Source: Lewinellaceae bacterium (lineage in GTDB: Bacteria; Bacteroidota; Bacteroidia; Chitinophagales; Saprospiraceae). From it: 64,000 nt of DNA. Every line of letters starts with the position of its first letter. The stretch's first letter is position 1. Below, piece by piece: positions 53,159 to 61,573 of this stretch. A program made the position numbers and the translations under genes. Under the pieces are notes generated by a model that was not told the DNA's origin, searched no databases, and saw only the letters and a list, made by a program, of their open reading frames with translations. The stretch is taken from assembly GCA_020636405.1 (NCBI GenBank), contig JACJXW010000010.1, positions 186,001 to 250,000 of the forward strand. Direction: 5' to 3'.

Positions 53159-53846
53159 CCGTTTCGATATTTTCCTGAAAGTAAAGTTGTCGGCTATCCA
53201 GGTCAAAGGCACAGAGGTATTTGAAGTAATTGCCTTTGAACACACACCCGGCATCTATATCTAATGCGGGAACGACGTCCAGCTTTTTCAATTGTTTCAC
53301 GATCAGAGGGCGGGGTGTAGGGGTATGCCCATGGACTACCACCCTGCCCTGCAGCCATTCGAGGTCTATTTGTGAATACCAACTGCGGCTCCAGATCATA
53401 GCCGGCCCGGCCTCCAGCGGGCGAGCGGCCCTAAAATCCAGTCCGGCGTGTACCAGGATATAGCCGTCCGTCTCGTAATACCATTCCAACTGGCCGAGGA
53501 AGTCCCGGTAGGGTTGTGGGATCAGCCGGGGTGATGCCGCAGGGCCGAGGCCAAAGCTCTGCATAGTAGCCTCCCCGCCATTATCCAACCATACCCGGTG
53601 TTCGTTGGCCAGCCCTCCCATAGCGCTCAGCATCAAAGCTTCATGGTTGCCCAGCAGGCAATGCAGCCGGTGCCCCTGCTCCTTCAGGCTCAGGATCAAG
53701 TCGATCACGCCCTTGCTGTCAGGCCCGCGGTCGATGTAGTCTCCCAGCAGAAAGAGCTCATCATCCCGGCTGAAGCCTACCTGTTCGAGCAGTGCCTTGA
53801 GGGTGAGCGCACACCCATGTATGTCGGAGATGGCCAGTCGCCTCAT
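53151..53846 (-). CDS. Calcineurin-like serine/threonine-type phosphoesterase
   Basis: 231 residues of the PPP/ApaH-like fold. The motifs are in order: AISDIHGC (metal-binding D and H), LGDYIDRGPDSKG, LLGNHEALML, then VHAGLD and VHGHTP. The form resembles bacterial PrpA/PrpE-like protein phosphatases and Ap4A hydrolases, so it may act on phosphoproteins or dinucleotide polyphosphates. The start overlaps the HIT gene stop by 4 bases, and HIT proteins also act on nucleotide polyphosphates, which favours a nucleotide-related role (inference). Confidence 0.92.
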   Translation of the reverse strand: MRRLAISDIHGCALTLKALLEQVGFSRDDELFLLGDYIDRGPDSKGVIDLILSLKEQGHRLHCLLGNHEALMLSAMGGLANEHRVWLDNGGEATMQSFGLGPAASPRLIPQPYRDFLGQLEWYYETDGYILVHAGLDFRAARPLEAGPAMIWSRSWYSQIDLEWLQGRVVVHGHTPTPRPLIVKQLKKLDVVPALDIDAGCVFKGNYFKYLCAFDLDSRQLYFQENIETDA

Positions 53847-54265
53847 TGCTCCATGCTGGTTTTGATCTTGCCTGCCCAGCTGTCGAGGTGGGCGCGCGAG
53901 GCTTCTTTCTGTCCGAAATGTACCTTCACTTCATCGCCCCGAAAGCGGGGAATGACGTGAAGGTGCACATGCATCACCTCCTGCCAGGCGTCCGGGCCAT
54001 TGTTCTGCAGCAAATTGGTGCCATCGCACTGCAGTCCCGAGGCCCGCAGCGCCCGTTCCACCCGCATGGCGACGCAGAACAAGTGTGCACCGGTTCCCTC
54101 GTCCATTTCACTGAGCTCCCGGAAATGCTTTTTGGGCACGACCAACACATGGCCGGGGTTAATGGGCATAATATCCATAAACGCCAGGGCGATCTCGTCC
54201 TCATAGACGATACTGGATGGGAGGCTGCCTTCAATAATACGGCAGAAGATACAATCAGATGGCAT
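53843..54265 (-). CDS. HIT-family hydrolase
   Basis: 140 residues, first gene of the operon. The catalytic triad is HVHLHV with H99, H101 and H103. The zinc-type CIFC (C5, C8) at the N-terminus and NPGHVLVVPKKHF are typical of Hint/HinT-type nucleoside phosphoramidases. It hydrolyses AMP-amide or related bonds. The TGA overlaps the start of the phosphoesterase (ATGA). It is divergent from moaE across 228 AT-rich bases that probably hold both promoters; no sure box was assigned. Confidence 0.94.
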   Translation of the reverse strand: MPSDCIFCRIIEGSLPSSIVYEDEIALAFMDIMPINPGHVLVVPKKHFRELSEMDEGTGAHLFCVAMRVERALRASGLQCDGTNLLQNNGPDAWQEVMHVHLHVIPRFRGDEVKVHFGQKEASRAHLDSWAGKIKTSMEQ

Positions 54266-54493
54266 AAAAGAGATGTTAGAATAAGAAACTAAACTCCGAA
54301 AAAATAAGGGCCATTCAAAAAATAAACGCGTGAAATAACAGAGCTACCACCTCCGATATAGAAATAGCATTATTGCCCGGGCACCTCATGATACAAATGG
54401 CCCTTTTTATACTTTCACCAACTGAATACTTTTTATCTTGTTTTCCAATGAAAACTGTCCCCCATAAAGAAAAAGTTCTCCAAACTCTGCATC

Positions 54494-54910
54494 ATGATCG
54501 ATATACAATTGCTCCATACTCCGCTCCAGCCTCAGCAGTGCATCGACTTTGTGTCCAGCCCCAGCGCCGGCGGCATCGACGTATTCATCGGCACCGTTCG
54601 CAACCAGACCAAAGGCAAGGCGGTGGTGCGCCTGGAATTCGAAGCCTATGAGCCCATGGCGGTATCCGAAATGCGCAAGATAGCCGAGCAGGCCAAGATG
54701 CGCTGGCCCGCCGAAAAGGTAGCTTTTCACCACCGCGTAGGCATCCTCCACCCCGGCGAGATCGCCGTTATCATCGCCGTCTCTACTCCCCACCGCAAAG
54801 CCTCCTTCGAAGCCTGCCAGTATGCCATCGACACCCTCAAAGAGACCGTTCCCATATGGAAAAAGGAAATCTTCGAGGATGGCGAGGTGTGGGTGGCAGC
54901 GCATCCGTAG
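54494..54910 (+). CDS. moaE: Molybdopterin synthase catalytic subunit
   Basis: 138 residues, usual size. MoaE receives sulfur from MoaD-thiocarboxylate and converts cPMP to molybdopterin. Conserved parts are GGIDVFIGTVRNQTKGK, LEFEAYEPMA, HRVGILHPGEIAV and the active-site lysine region VPIWKKEIFEDG. It is alone here without moaD, moaA or moaC. The product would serve the molybdenum formate dehydrogenase encoded about 20 kb upstream, the only evident molybdoenzyme in the window. A run of GATTCG repeats follows. Confidence 0.96.
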   Translation: MIDIQLLHTPLQPQQCIDFVSSPSAGGIDVFIGTVRNQTKGKAVVRLEFEAYEPMAVSEMRKIAEQAKMRWPAEKVAFHHRVGILHPGEIAVIIAVSTPHRKASFEACQYAIDTLKETVPIWKKEIFEDGEVWVAAHP

Positions 54911-54919
54911 GAGGGCGTT

Positions 54920-55008
54920 ATTTGGGATTCGGGATTCGTTGATTCGTTGATTCGTCTCTGCCCGCCATAGCTTTATGCGGAGGCGGGGATTCGGGATTCG
55001 TTGGTACG
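54920..55008. repeat. GGGATTCG/TTGATTCG repeats with an embedded hairpin
   Basis: GATTCG units occur several times after moaE (GGGATTCG and TTGATTCG). In the middle, CCCGCC (54961-54966) pairs with GGCGGG (54982-54987) around an ATAGCTTTATGCGGA loop. The hairpin looks related to the units at 12051-12177. Confidence 0.6.
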
Positions 55009-55013
55009 ACGGC

Positions 55014-55811
55014 TTACCACACCAGGCTCAGGCCATTATTCAGCGTATACATGGTATTAGGCACCGGAATCAACGGCCGAGTATCGTAAATGAGCTGAAA
55101 ATAGGTGCGTAGCGAAAGCCTGTCCGTGAGCTTTATCGACAACGTCGTCTCGGAGGAAATACGGAAGTCGGATAAATTGCTCAGGTTGGGCTGGAAGTAG
55201 GTGATGTGATTTACCGCCAGATAGGAAGTGAAACGAAATCCGGCGGAGAGATAGGTGCTCAGGCGGTGGTCGTCCAGGATCAGGCGCTCGGTAAAGGCTT
55301 CCGGTTCTTCGAATTCATTTCTCGATTCTTCGTGCTCGAACATATAAAGCGCGCCGAAGTAGAGCTGGGCGGAGTCCGTCCGAACGATCCGCAGGCGGGG
55401 GCCGGTGCCGGCCAGCAGGCGCAGGTCGATCTGCTGGATCTTATCGTACTGAGCCTGAGTAAAAACCTCCCAGGCCAGCCATTCCTTGGCGCGGTAGTTG
55501 TAACGCAGATGCCCAAACCCGTTATCGGCAAAATTTTTGGGCGCCGAACCGGGCTCATCCACCTTATTGAACTGAGTGAGGTTGTACGCCCCCAGTAGTA
55601 TCCAGCGGTGGGCGCCACGCAGCAGTTCCAGCCTGGCGCTCGTCCCCAGGCGGACAGTCTGCCCGGCGCGGTTGCGGGCCAGCCCGAGGTCGAGGTTGCC
55701 CTCTCCGTAAAAACCTTTTTCTTGTTTGTCGAGGCGTAGTTTTTCGGTGTTGACCACCTGAGCGCGGCAAATCAGGGGAAATAACAATAGCAGAATAAGC
55801 AGGGGTTTCAT
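55014..55811 (-). CDS. DUF481-like outer-membrane beta-barrel protein
   Basis: 265 residues with signal peptide (LLILLLLFPLICRAQ). Alternating amphipathic strands fill the rest, ending in a barrel-type terminus (NNGLSLVW). The YGEGNLDLGLARN start and FGHLRYNYRAKEWLAWEVFTQ segment fit DUF481 proteins, small barrels of unknown function. It is transcribed alone towards moaE. A 260-base gene-free gap lies upstream and holds several AAGGG-rich stretches but no clear signal. Confidence 0.85.
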   Translation of the reverse strand: MKPLLILLLLFPLICRAQVVNTEKLRLDKQEKGFYGEGNLDLGLARNRAGQTVRLGTSARLELLRGAHRWILLGAYNLTQFNKVDEPGSAPKNFADNGFGHLRYNYRAKEWLAWEVFTQAQYDKIQQIDLRLLAGTGPRLRIVRTDSAQLYFGALYMFEHEESRNEFEEPEAFTERLILDDHRLSTYLSAGFRFTSYLAVNHITYFQPNLSNLSDFRISSETTLSIKLTDRLSLRTYFQLIYDTRPLIPVPNTMYTLNNGLSLVW

Positions 55812-56072
55812 AACTGGTTTCAGATTTTCCTTTCGCGCGCAAAGGTAAAAAAACTCAGAAACCCAGCCTATCCGTTAGGGGTAGGCCAGGGCAAACGCAT
55901 TTTAAACCTTTTTCCTTCATCTTGCCCTAACGCTAAAGGGAAATGAAGGGAAAAGTGCCGTTCTTCCTTTAGAATTGAGGAAAAAACGGTGCTTTTTCCC
56001 TCCATGTCCAAATGAACAATTTAAATGCGATTGCCCTGGAGGCAGGCACTACAAACAACCCCCACTTACCTT

Positions 56073-56750
56073 CTAGAATAACCGGGCGGAAAGCCCAAGC
56101 GAAAAGGCCGTCAGGCGATCCTTCGGGCTATCGGTGAAGAGGCTGCCCGGCACCAGGTCTGAGAACCCTTTTCGCATCTGAAACTGGGCGGAAAGGCCAT
56201 CCAGCAAACGATAGGAGACGCCCAGGCGAAGGCCCTGATCCCTGTCATTCAATTCTTCGCCAACGGGCCGATTCGGACTGGATACCTCGGCGCGTTTTCG
56301 CCCGGATTCGTCAATGGAAACGAGGGTGCGATCGTAATACTGCCAGTTGGCAAGGAGCGAATAATACACTCCAGCATAAAAAGACCACCGGCTATCGGGA
56401 CTGACGGGAAAGGCCCAGCCTAACTCGGCGTCTACGTAGTGCAGGGCCATAAGTTGTACTGCCGAGACCGTCCGCCGGCTGTCGGTAGGCGTACCACTTA
56501 TCCCGGTTTCCAGGTTAAGCCGGTTGAATCCCCCCAGACGACGATGTCCGATGGACAAACGCAGGCGGCTTTCCCTGTTTATAGCCCAACTGGCCCAGGC
56601 TCCGCCCTGCACTCCGATGCCTGGCCCACCGTCCTCTGGCTGTAAATGAATCAGATAGCTGGCATTTACCCCGGCTTGAAATCCCTGCCCGTTACAGGAA
56701 ATAATGCTCCAGAAAGGGAGTGCTGCGATAAGGAATGTTATGTATTTCAT
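56073..56750 (-). CDS. Outer-membrane beta-barrel protein, hypothetical
   Basis: 225 residues. An N-terminal signal ends in SIISCNGQ, which could be a lipobox, although processing by ordinary signal peptidase is also possible. The body consists of amphipathic beta strands (FQAGVNASYLIHLQ, then LRLGVSYRLLDGLSAQFQM) and ends in ALSARLF-like GLSARLF, a barrel terminus. No named family is recognised beyond an eight-strand PorT/OmpA-like profile. It is last in a minus-strand series with a sigma/anti-sigma pair upstream, 20 bases after the next barrel gene, so it is probably co-expressed. Confidence 0.75.
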   Translation of the reverse strand: MKYITFLIAALPFWSIISCNGQGFQAGVNASYLIHLQPEDGGPGIGVQGGAWASWAINRESRLRLSIGHRRLGGFNRLNLETGISGTPTDSRRTVSAVQLMALHYVDAELGWAFPVSPDSRWSFYAGVYYSLLANWQYYDRTLVSIDESGRKRAEVSSPNRPVGEELNDRDQGLRLGVSYRLLDGLSAQFQMRKGFSDLVPGSLFTDSPKDRLTAFSLGLSARLF

Positions 56751-56770
56751 GATTTTTTTTCATTGGTGGA

Positions 56771-57493
56771 TTAAAAGCGGTAACGAAAGCCAGCCCAGAT
56801 CGTCGTCGTACTGTACCCTCTTATTCTGGGCTGCAGAACCTCGGTTACCAATTGTGGCTCCAGCCCACTGGGCAAAGGCTGGCGGATTTCCGGGAAAGCA
56901 TTTCGGCCCGGCCCACCGAAGGAATCCGTTGCCTCAAACCCGATGGCTATGCCGAAGCGGCGTTGTGGCCAGTAGGTATAGTCGGTGCGAAAGGAAAAAA
57001 AGTCATTGTTGACCCCCTTGTATTTGACCAGATATTGCCATCCCCCCACCCCATAGCTGTTCTGATCGTACCACTGCCGGTAACGGCCCAGGCCCAGTGC
57101 TACGCCGAGGTCTCCCTGCCAGATGCGGAACTGTACTCTGGGCGCTATCAGCGCAGTGGCTGTTTGAATGCGATGGGAGTACAGGAACGGATAAAACCCT
57201 CCGTTCAACAATTGCGCCTGCATTTGGCTGGTGCGCGACTGCCCGTATGAGAATTGGGCAGTAAGCGAGAACCACCGCGACAACCGGTATTCCAGGGTAG
57301 TTTCCACAAGGATGGGGGGAGCGGCATCCCCACTCCCCCGGATACTGTCCTGGTTCTGGAGGTAAGCACTCTTAGAAAACCCGAATCCGATACCCGCCAC
57401 CCAGCGGCTTTCGGGGGGCCCAACCTGTGCGTCCAGGCAAAAGGGTAGCAGGAACAGCCAGGCTGCTGTAAAGAATAATGATCTTACTTTCAT
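56771..57493 (-). CDS. Outer-membrane beta-barrel protein, hypothetical
   Basis: 240 residues with a signal peptide (FFTAAWLFLLPFCLDAQ). Strand-rich throughout, with aromatic girdle-like residues and a terminal TIWAGFRYRF ending in Phe, as in proteins handed to the BAM complex. It begins 7 bases after the anti-sigma-like gene, so it belongs to that operon. The function is unknown. Its layout resembles the barrels at 56073 and 58783, suggesting a set of related surface proteins. Confidence 0.75.
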   Translation of the reverse strand: MKVRSLFFTAAWLFLLPFCLDAQVGPPESRWVAGIGFGFSKSAYLQNQDSIRGSGDAAPPILVETTLEYRLSRWFSLTAQFSYGQSRTSQMQAQLLNGGFYPFLYSHRIQTATALIAPRVQFRIWQGDLGVALGLGRYRQWYDQNSYGVGGWQYLVKYKGVNNDFFSFRTDYTYWPQRRFGIAIGFEATDSFGGPGRNAFPEIRQPLPSGLEPQLVTEVLQPRIRGYSTTTIWAGFRYRF

Positions 57494-57500
57494 GGCTTGT

Positions 57501-58133
57501 TTAGTATTTTTCGATTACATCAGGGAAAAGCGTTTTTCGGTCACGCCGCCGCTTTCCGGGCTTGGGCAGGAGCAGTTCCAGCTCCGGCGGCAGCGTGTCG
57601 GGCCGCTCCAGCAAGGCCGGTGGCCGGGAGGGCAGGCTGGGCGGCACCGCCCAGCGGGGCCTCGGTTGCTCCTCCTGTAGAGGAAGCGGAAGGAAAGGGA
57701 TTTCCTTATCCGGCAGTGCCGGCATCAGAGGCCGTTGCCGCTTCTCCGGCGCCAACAACTCGCCGGGCCGGGGCAGGGTTTTCATTTCGGGCACGAACGG
57801 CTGCTCTTCCGGCACGGCAGGTTCGCCTGGCTGCGAAGGCTTATCCGGCGGGACCGGCGTTTCCATACGGGGCAGCGGCGGAGGCGCCATTGGTTTTGCC
57901 GGCCAGAACCACCACAATAGCAGGCCTGCGGCGCCGAGCAGTAAGACTACCAGCCATTTCCAGCCCCGGGACCGCCCCGGGGCGCCGGTGGGCGGAGAAG
58001 CGCCGACGACGCCACCGCCTGCTCCATCCAGCAAACGCTCCATGGCCGCCCAGGCTTCCGGGTCGTAGCCGAACTCGTGCGTTTCGACGGCCTGGCGGAT
58101 GTCCGCTTCCCACTTGTTGGCGTTGTGGCTCAT
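57501..58133 (-). CDS. Putative anti-sigma factor with Pro-rich periplasmic region
   Basis: 210 residues. The N-terminal about 45 residues are soluble (ADIRQAVETHEFGYDPEAWAAMERLLD), a form common at the start of Bacteroidota anti-sigma-like proteins encoded after ECF genes. One membrane helix (about 58-76, WLVVLLLGAAGLLLWWF) follows. The remaining 130 residues are extremely proline-rich and end in a basic PGKRRRDRK stretch. No zinc-binding motif is seen. The start overlaps the ECF sigma stop by 4 bases, which supports a partner role. The Pro-rich part may span the periplasm. Confidence 0.7.
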   Translation of the reverse strand: MSHNANKWEADIRQAVETHEFGYDPEAWAAMERLLDGAGGGVVGASPPTGAPGRSRGWKWLVVLLLGAAGLLLWWFWPAKPMAPPPLPRMETPVPPDKPSQPGEPAVPEEQPFVPEMKTLPRPGELLAPEKRQRPLMPALPDKEIPFLPLPLQEEQPRPRWAVPPSLPSRPPALLERPDTLPPELELLLPKPGKRRRDRKTLFPDVIEKY

Positions 58134-58696
58134 GCCGATTGTTCTTTATCGTTATTGTAATACGGACTCAGTGCCGCCTGGAGCAGTTCGCGAGCCCTGG
58201 CGAGCCTCCATTTGCTGGCGCTCACGGTGATGCCGATCATGGAGGCGATCTCCTCGTGCTTGTATCCGTCGATGACGTAGAGGCAGAAAACGGCCTGCAG
58301 GTAGTCCGGCAGTTGCTGAATGTGGCGGAAGATATCTTCGGCCTGCAGCCGGCTTTCGGCCTGATTGTATACCGGCCGGGCCTCGACGGTATCCAGGCTG
58401 TAGCGCTCGCGGTAACGCTGCTCCATACGCAGGTGGTCCATCGTCACCCGGAAGGTGATGGTGGACATCCAGCCGGCAAAACTACCCGTCGCCTTGTAGT
58501 CATCCAGCCCTTTGAAGATCTGGAAGAAGGCCTGGTTGAGCAAGGCATTAGCTTCCTCCCGATTTTGGGTGTAGCGCATCGGAATGCCCAGGAGTCTGCC
58601 ATAGTACCGCTGGTACAGCGCCTGCTGCGCGCGGCGGTCGCCCTTCAGGCAACCGCGCCGCAACTCTTCGTCCGTACTATTGGCCTCGTATGGCAT
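58130..58696 (-). CDS. RNA polymerase ECF sigma factor
   Basis: 188 residues with region 2 (ALYQRYYGRLLGIPMRYTQN, then FAGWMSTITFRVTMDHLR) and region 4 (AVFCLYVIDGYKHEEIASMI and ASKWRLARARELL). It overlaps the putative anti-sigma gene by 4 bases. Barrel genes flank the pair on the same strand, suggesting that it controls envelope protein expression. It differs clearly from the other ECF factor at 11253, which has a longer linker and no anti-sigma partner. Confidence 0.93.
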   Translation of the reverse strand: MPYEANSTDEELRRGCLKGDRRAQQALYQRYYGRLLGIPMRYTQNREEANALLNQAFFQIFKGLDDYKATGSFAGWMSTITFRVTMDHLRMEQRYRERYSLDTVEARPVYNQAESRLQAEDIFRHIQQLPDYLQAVFCLYVIDGYKHEEIASMIGITVSASKWRLARARELLQAALSPYYNNDKEQSA

Positions 58697-58782
58697 TGTT
58701 TTCCACTTTTACCTATACTATCGACGGGGAAGGGAAAAGGGTTAGCGAAAGCTGGAACTTTTTTGATTTTTTTTCCGGCTGC

Positions 58783-59550
58783 CTATTCAAATATATACTC
58801 ATACTCAAACAACTGGTACATCACCGCCAGGTTCAGGCCCAGGTCGAAGAAAGGTTTAGGATTGGGCCCTTTGAGCGGACCATCCTGCTGCCATTCCAGG
58901 ACAGGCATCAGCGAAAAGTGGACTCTTTCCGAAAGGTAAGTCCTTAGGCCCAGCCCCGAACCGATCACCAGCGTGACATCCTGGTAGGTGTCCCAGCGGG
59001 TGCGCTTGTCCTGCAACGTGTTGGAAGTGCCTGAGATGATGCCGTCGGCTGAGGAATACTGCGTGTTGAGGTAGATATTAGCCTCGGCGAAGGGTAACCA
59101 GAAGATGTTGAGCTTTCCCTGAATGAAGTCAAAACTGATGCCGCCTCTAATCCCGATAAAACGATCAGAGTAGGAATGCGCCAGGTTTTCCTCCAATGGT
59201 ATCAGGAGCACATCGAGGCCGTCACGAGGATAGCTGAATTCTTGTCCGGGGGCCCATTTGTCATGGACCAGGAGGCTCGATCTGTTGATATAAGACCACC
59301 GGAGGGTGGTGTAGGTAGCCGTTCCCCAGAAAAACCACCGGGAGTCCGGAATCTGGTAATTAAAAACAATTCCGGCATCGGCGCCATATTCGCGTTGGTA
59401 GTCCCGGTCAAACCCCCGTTCTTTGGAAATGGCTGTCGGAAACCGAGTATTCATTCCCAGGATAAGCCCGGCCGATTCCTGGGCTGTTCCGCAATGGATC
59501 GATAATAAACAGGTAAAAAGGTAAAGAAGGAGCACTTTTAGTGGTTTCAT
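58783..59550 (-). CDS. Outer-membrane beta-barrel protein, hypothetical
   Basis: 255 residues with a signal peptide (VLLLYLFTCLLSIHCGTAQ). Strand-rich with repeated aromatic and glycine positions and a C-terminal NLAVMYQLFEYEYIFE. It is the first gene of the barrel/sigma series and lies 86 bases upstream of the sigma gene, so the operon link is less certain than for the two barrels downstream. No family was recognised. Confidence 0.72.
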   Translation of the reverse strand: MKPLKVLLLYLFTCLLSIHCGTAQESAGLILGMNTRFPTAISKERGFDRDYQREYGADAGIVFNYQIPDSRWFFWGTATYTTLRWSYINRSSLLVHDKWAPGQEFSYPRDGLDVLLIPLEENLAHSYSDRFIGIRGGISFDFIQGKLNIFWLPFAEANIYLNTQYSSADGIISGTSNTLQDKRTRWDTYQDVTLVIGSGLGLRTYLSERVHFSLMPVLEWQQDGPLKGPNPKPFFDLGLNLAVMYQLFEYEYIFE

Positions 59551-59577
59551 CTTGTGACTTTTTCACACCGAAATACT

Positions 59578-60831
59578 TCAGATAGGTTCTTCCTCTATTT
59601 TCATCACCCGGATCGTTTCGATCTTGGTATCGCTCACCAGTTCCAGGAAGAACCGGAAGCCGTTCAGTTCAAGAACATCTCCCCTTTCGGGGATGGCGCC
59701 GTGGGTCATGACCAGGTAGCCCGACAAGGTGTGGTAGTCGCCTTCCGGCAAGCCCAGACCGTACTTTTCATTGATATAATCAATTTCCAGGCGTCCCGAA
59801 AAAATGAATTCCATACCCGGCCGGATGACCGTTTCCACATACTCTTCCTGGTCGTGTTCATCCTCGATCTCGCCGAAGATCTCTTCAAGAATATCCTCAA
59901 GAGTGATCAGGCCGGAGACGCCGCCGTACTCGTCGACTACGATCGCAATGTTGATGCGGTCGCGGATGAACTGGTTGAGCAAGTCTGTCACGCGCATGGC
60001 CTCCGGCACGAAGGGCAGGTCGAGTATCAGTTTACTGATGGATTTAGGCTGTTTGAGCAATTGTTGATGATGGACGTAGCCCAGCACGTTGTCAATATCA
60101 TCTTTGGTGACGATGATGCGGGACAACTTGGTTTCCCGGAAGATTTGCTCCAGGTCATCAACGCTGGCATTAAGGTCTATGCTTTCGATCTCAGGGCGGG
60201 GCACCATGCACTCCCGCACGCGCACATCGCGCAGGTTAAGGGCTTTACCGAAGAGCTCCCGGTCGATGTCTTCCTCTGTATCGGCCTGGGTGTCGTTGAT
60301 GAAGTTTTCCAGGTCGAGGCGGGTGAAGGCATTATCCACTTCTTCCATCGGGGTGCGCAGCGCGCGCAGCAGGAGATTCGACAGGCGGGTCATCAGCCAG
60401 GAAGGGATGAGCAGCAGCCATTGGACCAGTTTCAGAGGGTAAGCGAGGAAGTAGAGTATATCATCCGCATAGAGCCGAAACAAGGTTTTCGGTAAAAACT
60501 CTCCAAAGAACAATACTATAATGGTAGCCAGAAGCGTCTCCACCAGTAACAGGACGAACGGCGCCTGAAAATAGGAAACCTGCAGCAGGTAAGGCTCCAC
60601 GAGCTGAGTGAGCAGGTAGGTAAAGACGACCAGAGCGATATTGTTACCTACCAGCATCGTACCCAGAAAACTGGCGGGGTCTTCATAAAAGCCGGCCAGC
60701 ACCTGCCCGCGCTGTGCCCCCTTTTTCTTCTTGAGCTCCACCCGCAGCTTATTGGCAGAAATGTAAGCGATCTCCGTACCGGAGAACAAGGCGGACAACA
60801 TCAGGAAAAACAAGATCAGTGCAACTAACAT
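59578..60831 (-). CDS. CNNM/CorC-family (GldE-like) membrane protein with CBS pair
   Basis: 417 residues: a DUF21 membrane domain with four helices (about 1-160; FSGTEIAYISANKLRVEL is diagnostic), a CBS pair (about 200-320; VRECMVPRPEIESID and VVDEYGGVSGLITLEDILEEI) and a CorC_HlyC domain at the end. Relatives transport Mg2+ or act in resistance; in gliding Bacteroidota the GldE member is linked to motility. Which applies cannot be told from sequence. It starts at the last base of lptC (TAATG), so both are translated together. Confidence 0.92.
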   Translation of the reverse strand: MLVALILFFLMLSALFSGTEIAYISANKLRVELKKKKGAQRGQVLAGFYEDPASFLGTMLVGNNIALVVFTYLLTQLVEPYLLQVSYFQAPFVLLLVETLLATIIVLFFGEFLPKTLFRLYADDILYFLAYPLKLVQWLLLIPSWLMTRLSNLLLRALRTPMEEVDNAFTRLDLENFINDTQADTEEDIDRELFGKALNLRDVRVRECMVPRPEIESIDLNASVDDLEQIFRETKLSRIIVTKDDIDNVLGYVHHQQLLKQPKSISKLILDLPFVPEAMRVTDLLNQFIRDRINIAIVVDEYGGVSGLITLEDILEEIFGEIEDEHDQEEYVETVIRPGMEFIFSGRLEIDYINEKYGLGLPEGDYHTLSGYLVMTHGAIPERGDVLELNGFRFFLELVSDTKIETIRVMKIEEEPI

Positions 60832-61454
60832 TATTCCAGTTCCTTTTCCAGGTCTTCAACCTTTAAGCGCCCTTCGATAGCATTGATCCGGGAGTAGGAG
60901 AAGTCCTGGTCGGCTTCGAACCCGTGCCCGTAGATGATCTCATCCGGGCGGGTGATCACTACAAATTTATTGGTGTATATCTTCCGCCGGCGTTCATCCC
61001 AGATCAGCTCTTCGGTCTCGATCTTTTCTCCTTCTACACTTTTCCAGACGACGCTGTCGCGGACGATCACTTCGTTCTTGTTCTCCATCCGAAGGCCATA
61101 GCGGGCGTCGAGCTGGCTGGTAATGGCCCCTTCCGGCCCGAAGAACTCAACCTCCACGCCATCGGGAAACTCCTGCCGGGGCTCTCGCCGGTCGAGGTGG
61201 TGCAGCATGGTAGGGCCCGTTATGCGTACTCTCACCTGAGCGGAGTCGCTGTAAAGGATCTCCACATCCTTTGCCGTCTCAACCTGAGTATCGAATTTAG
61301 AGACCAGGGCATTGACATCCTCCACCTCATTTTTACAGCCTCCATGAAGCAGTAGAATAGCCGCCGCCAGGCCTGGTAACAGCACCGGAAGCAGACGGCG
61401 CTTTGACAAGTTCACGAAAAAACGAGCGGTATGCAAGTTTAATTTTTTCAGCAT
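60831..61454 (-). CDS. lptC: LPS export ABC transporter periplasmic protein LptC
   Basis: 207 residues from ATG 61454, which gives a basic N-terminus, a hydrophobic stretch and a lipobox-like LLLHGGCKN (C40); an upstream start at 61523 is open but unlikely. The LptC beta-jellyroll part includes VRVRITGPTMLHHLD, EVEFFGPEGAITSQLDARYG and EKIETEELIWDERRRKIYTN. LptC receives LPS from LptBFG and hands it to LptA. A lipoprotein-type LptC is common in Bacteroidota, unlike the transmembrane form of E. coli. It precedes the CorC-like gene with a one-base overlap. Confidence 0.9.
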   Translation of the reverse strand: MLKKLNLHTARFFVNLSKRRLLPVLLPGLAAAILLLHGGCKNEVEDVNALVSKFDTQVETAKDVEILYSDSAQVRVRITGPTMLHHLDRREPRQEFPDGVEVEFFGPEGAITSQLDARYGLRMENKNEVIVRDSVVWKSVEGEKIETEELIWDERRRKIYTNKFVVITRPDEIIYGHGFEADQDFSYSRINAIEGRLKVEDLEKELE

Positions 61455-61474
61455 TTCATTCAAAATAGAATCTG

Positions 61475-61482
61475 CAAATATA
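61475..61482 (-). promoter_or_regulatory. Candidate -7 box of lptC (TATATTTG on minus)
   Basis: The minus strand reads TATATTTG, an exact TAnnTTTG match 20 bases before the lptC ATG, with a TTTG about 23 bases further upstream. It lies in the 119-base divergent region shared with the U32 gene. Confidence 0.5.
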
Positions 61483-61573
61483 AGGCCATCTATTGGGACT
61501 AACGCCAAATTGACGAATATCATTGGGCCATTTCATTGCATTGGGGACCTTTGCGGCAGAAAAAACAATAATT

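Noticed and set aside
57497..58939. 480-codon plus-strand frame, Ala/Pro-rich
   Set aside because: It lies antisense to the anti-sigma-like and ECF genes, whose frames have motifs and coupled overlaps; its composition comes from GC-rich codons read backwards.
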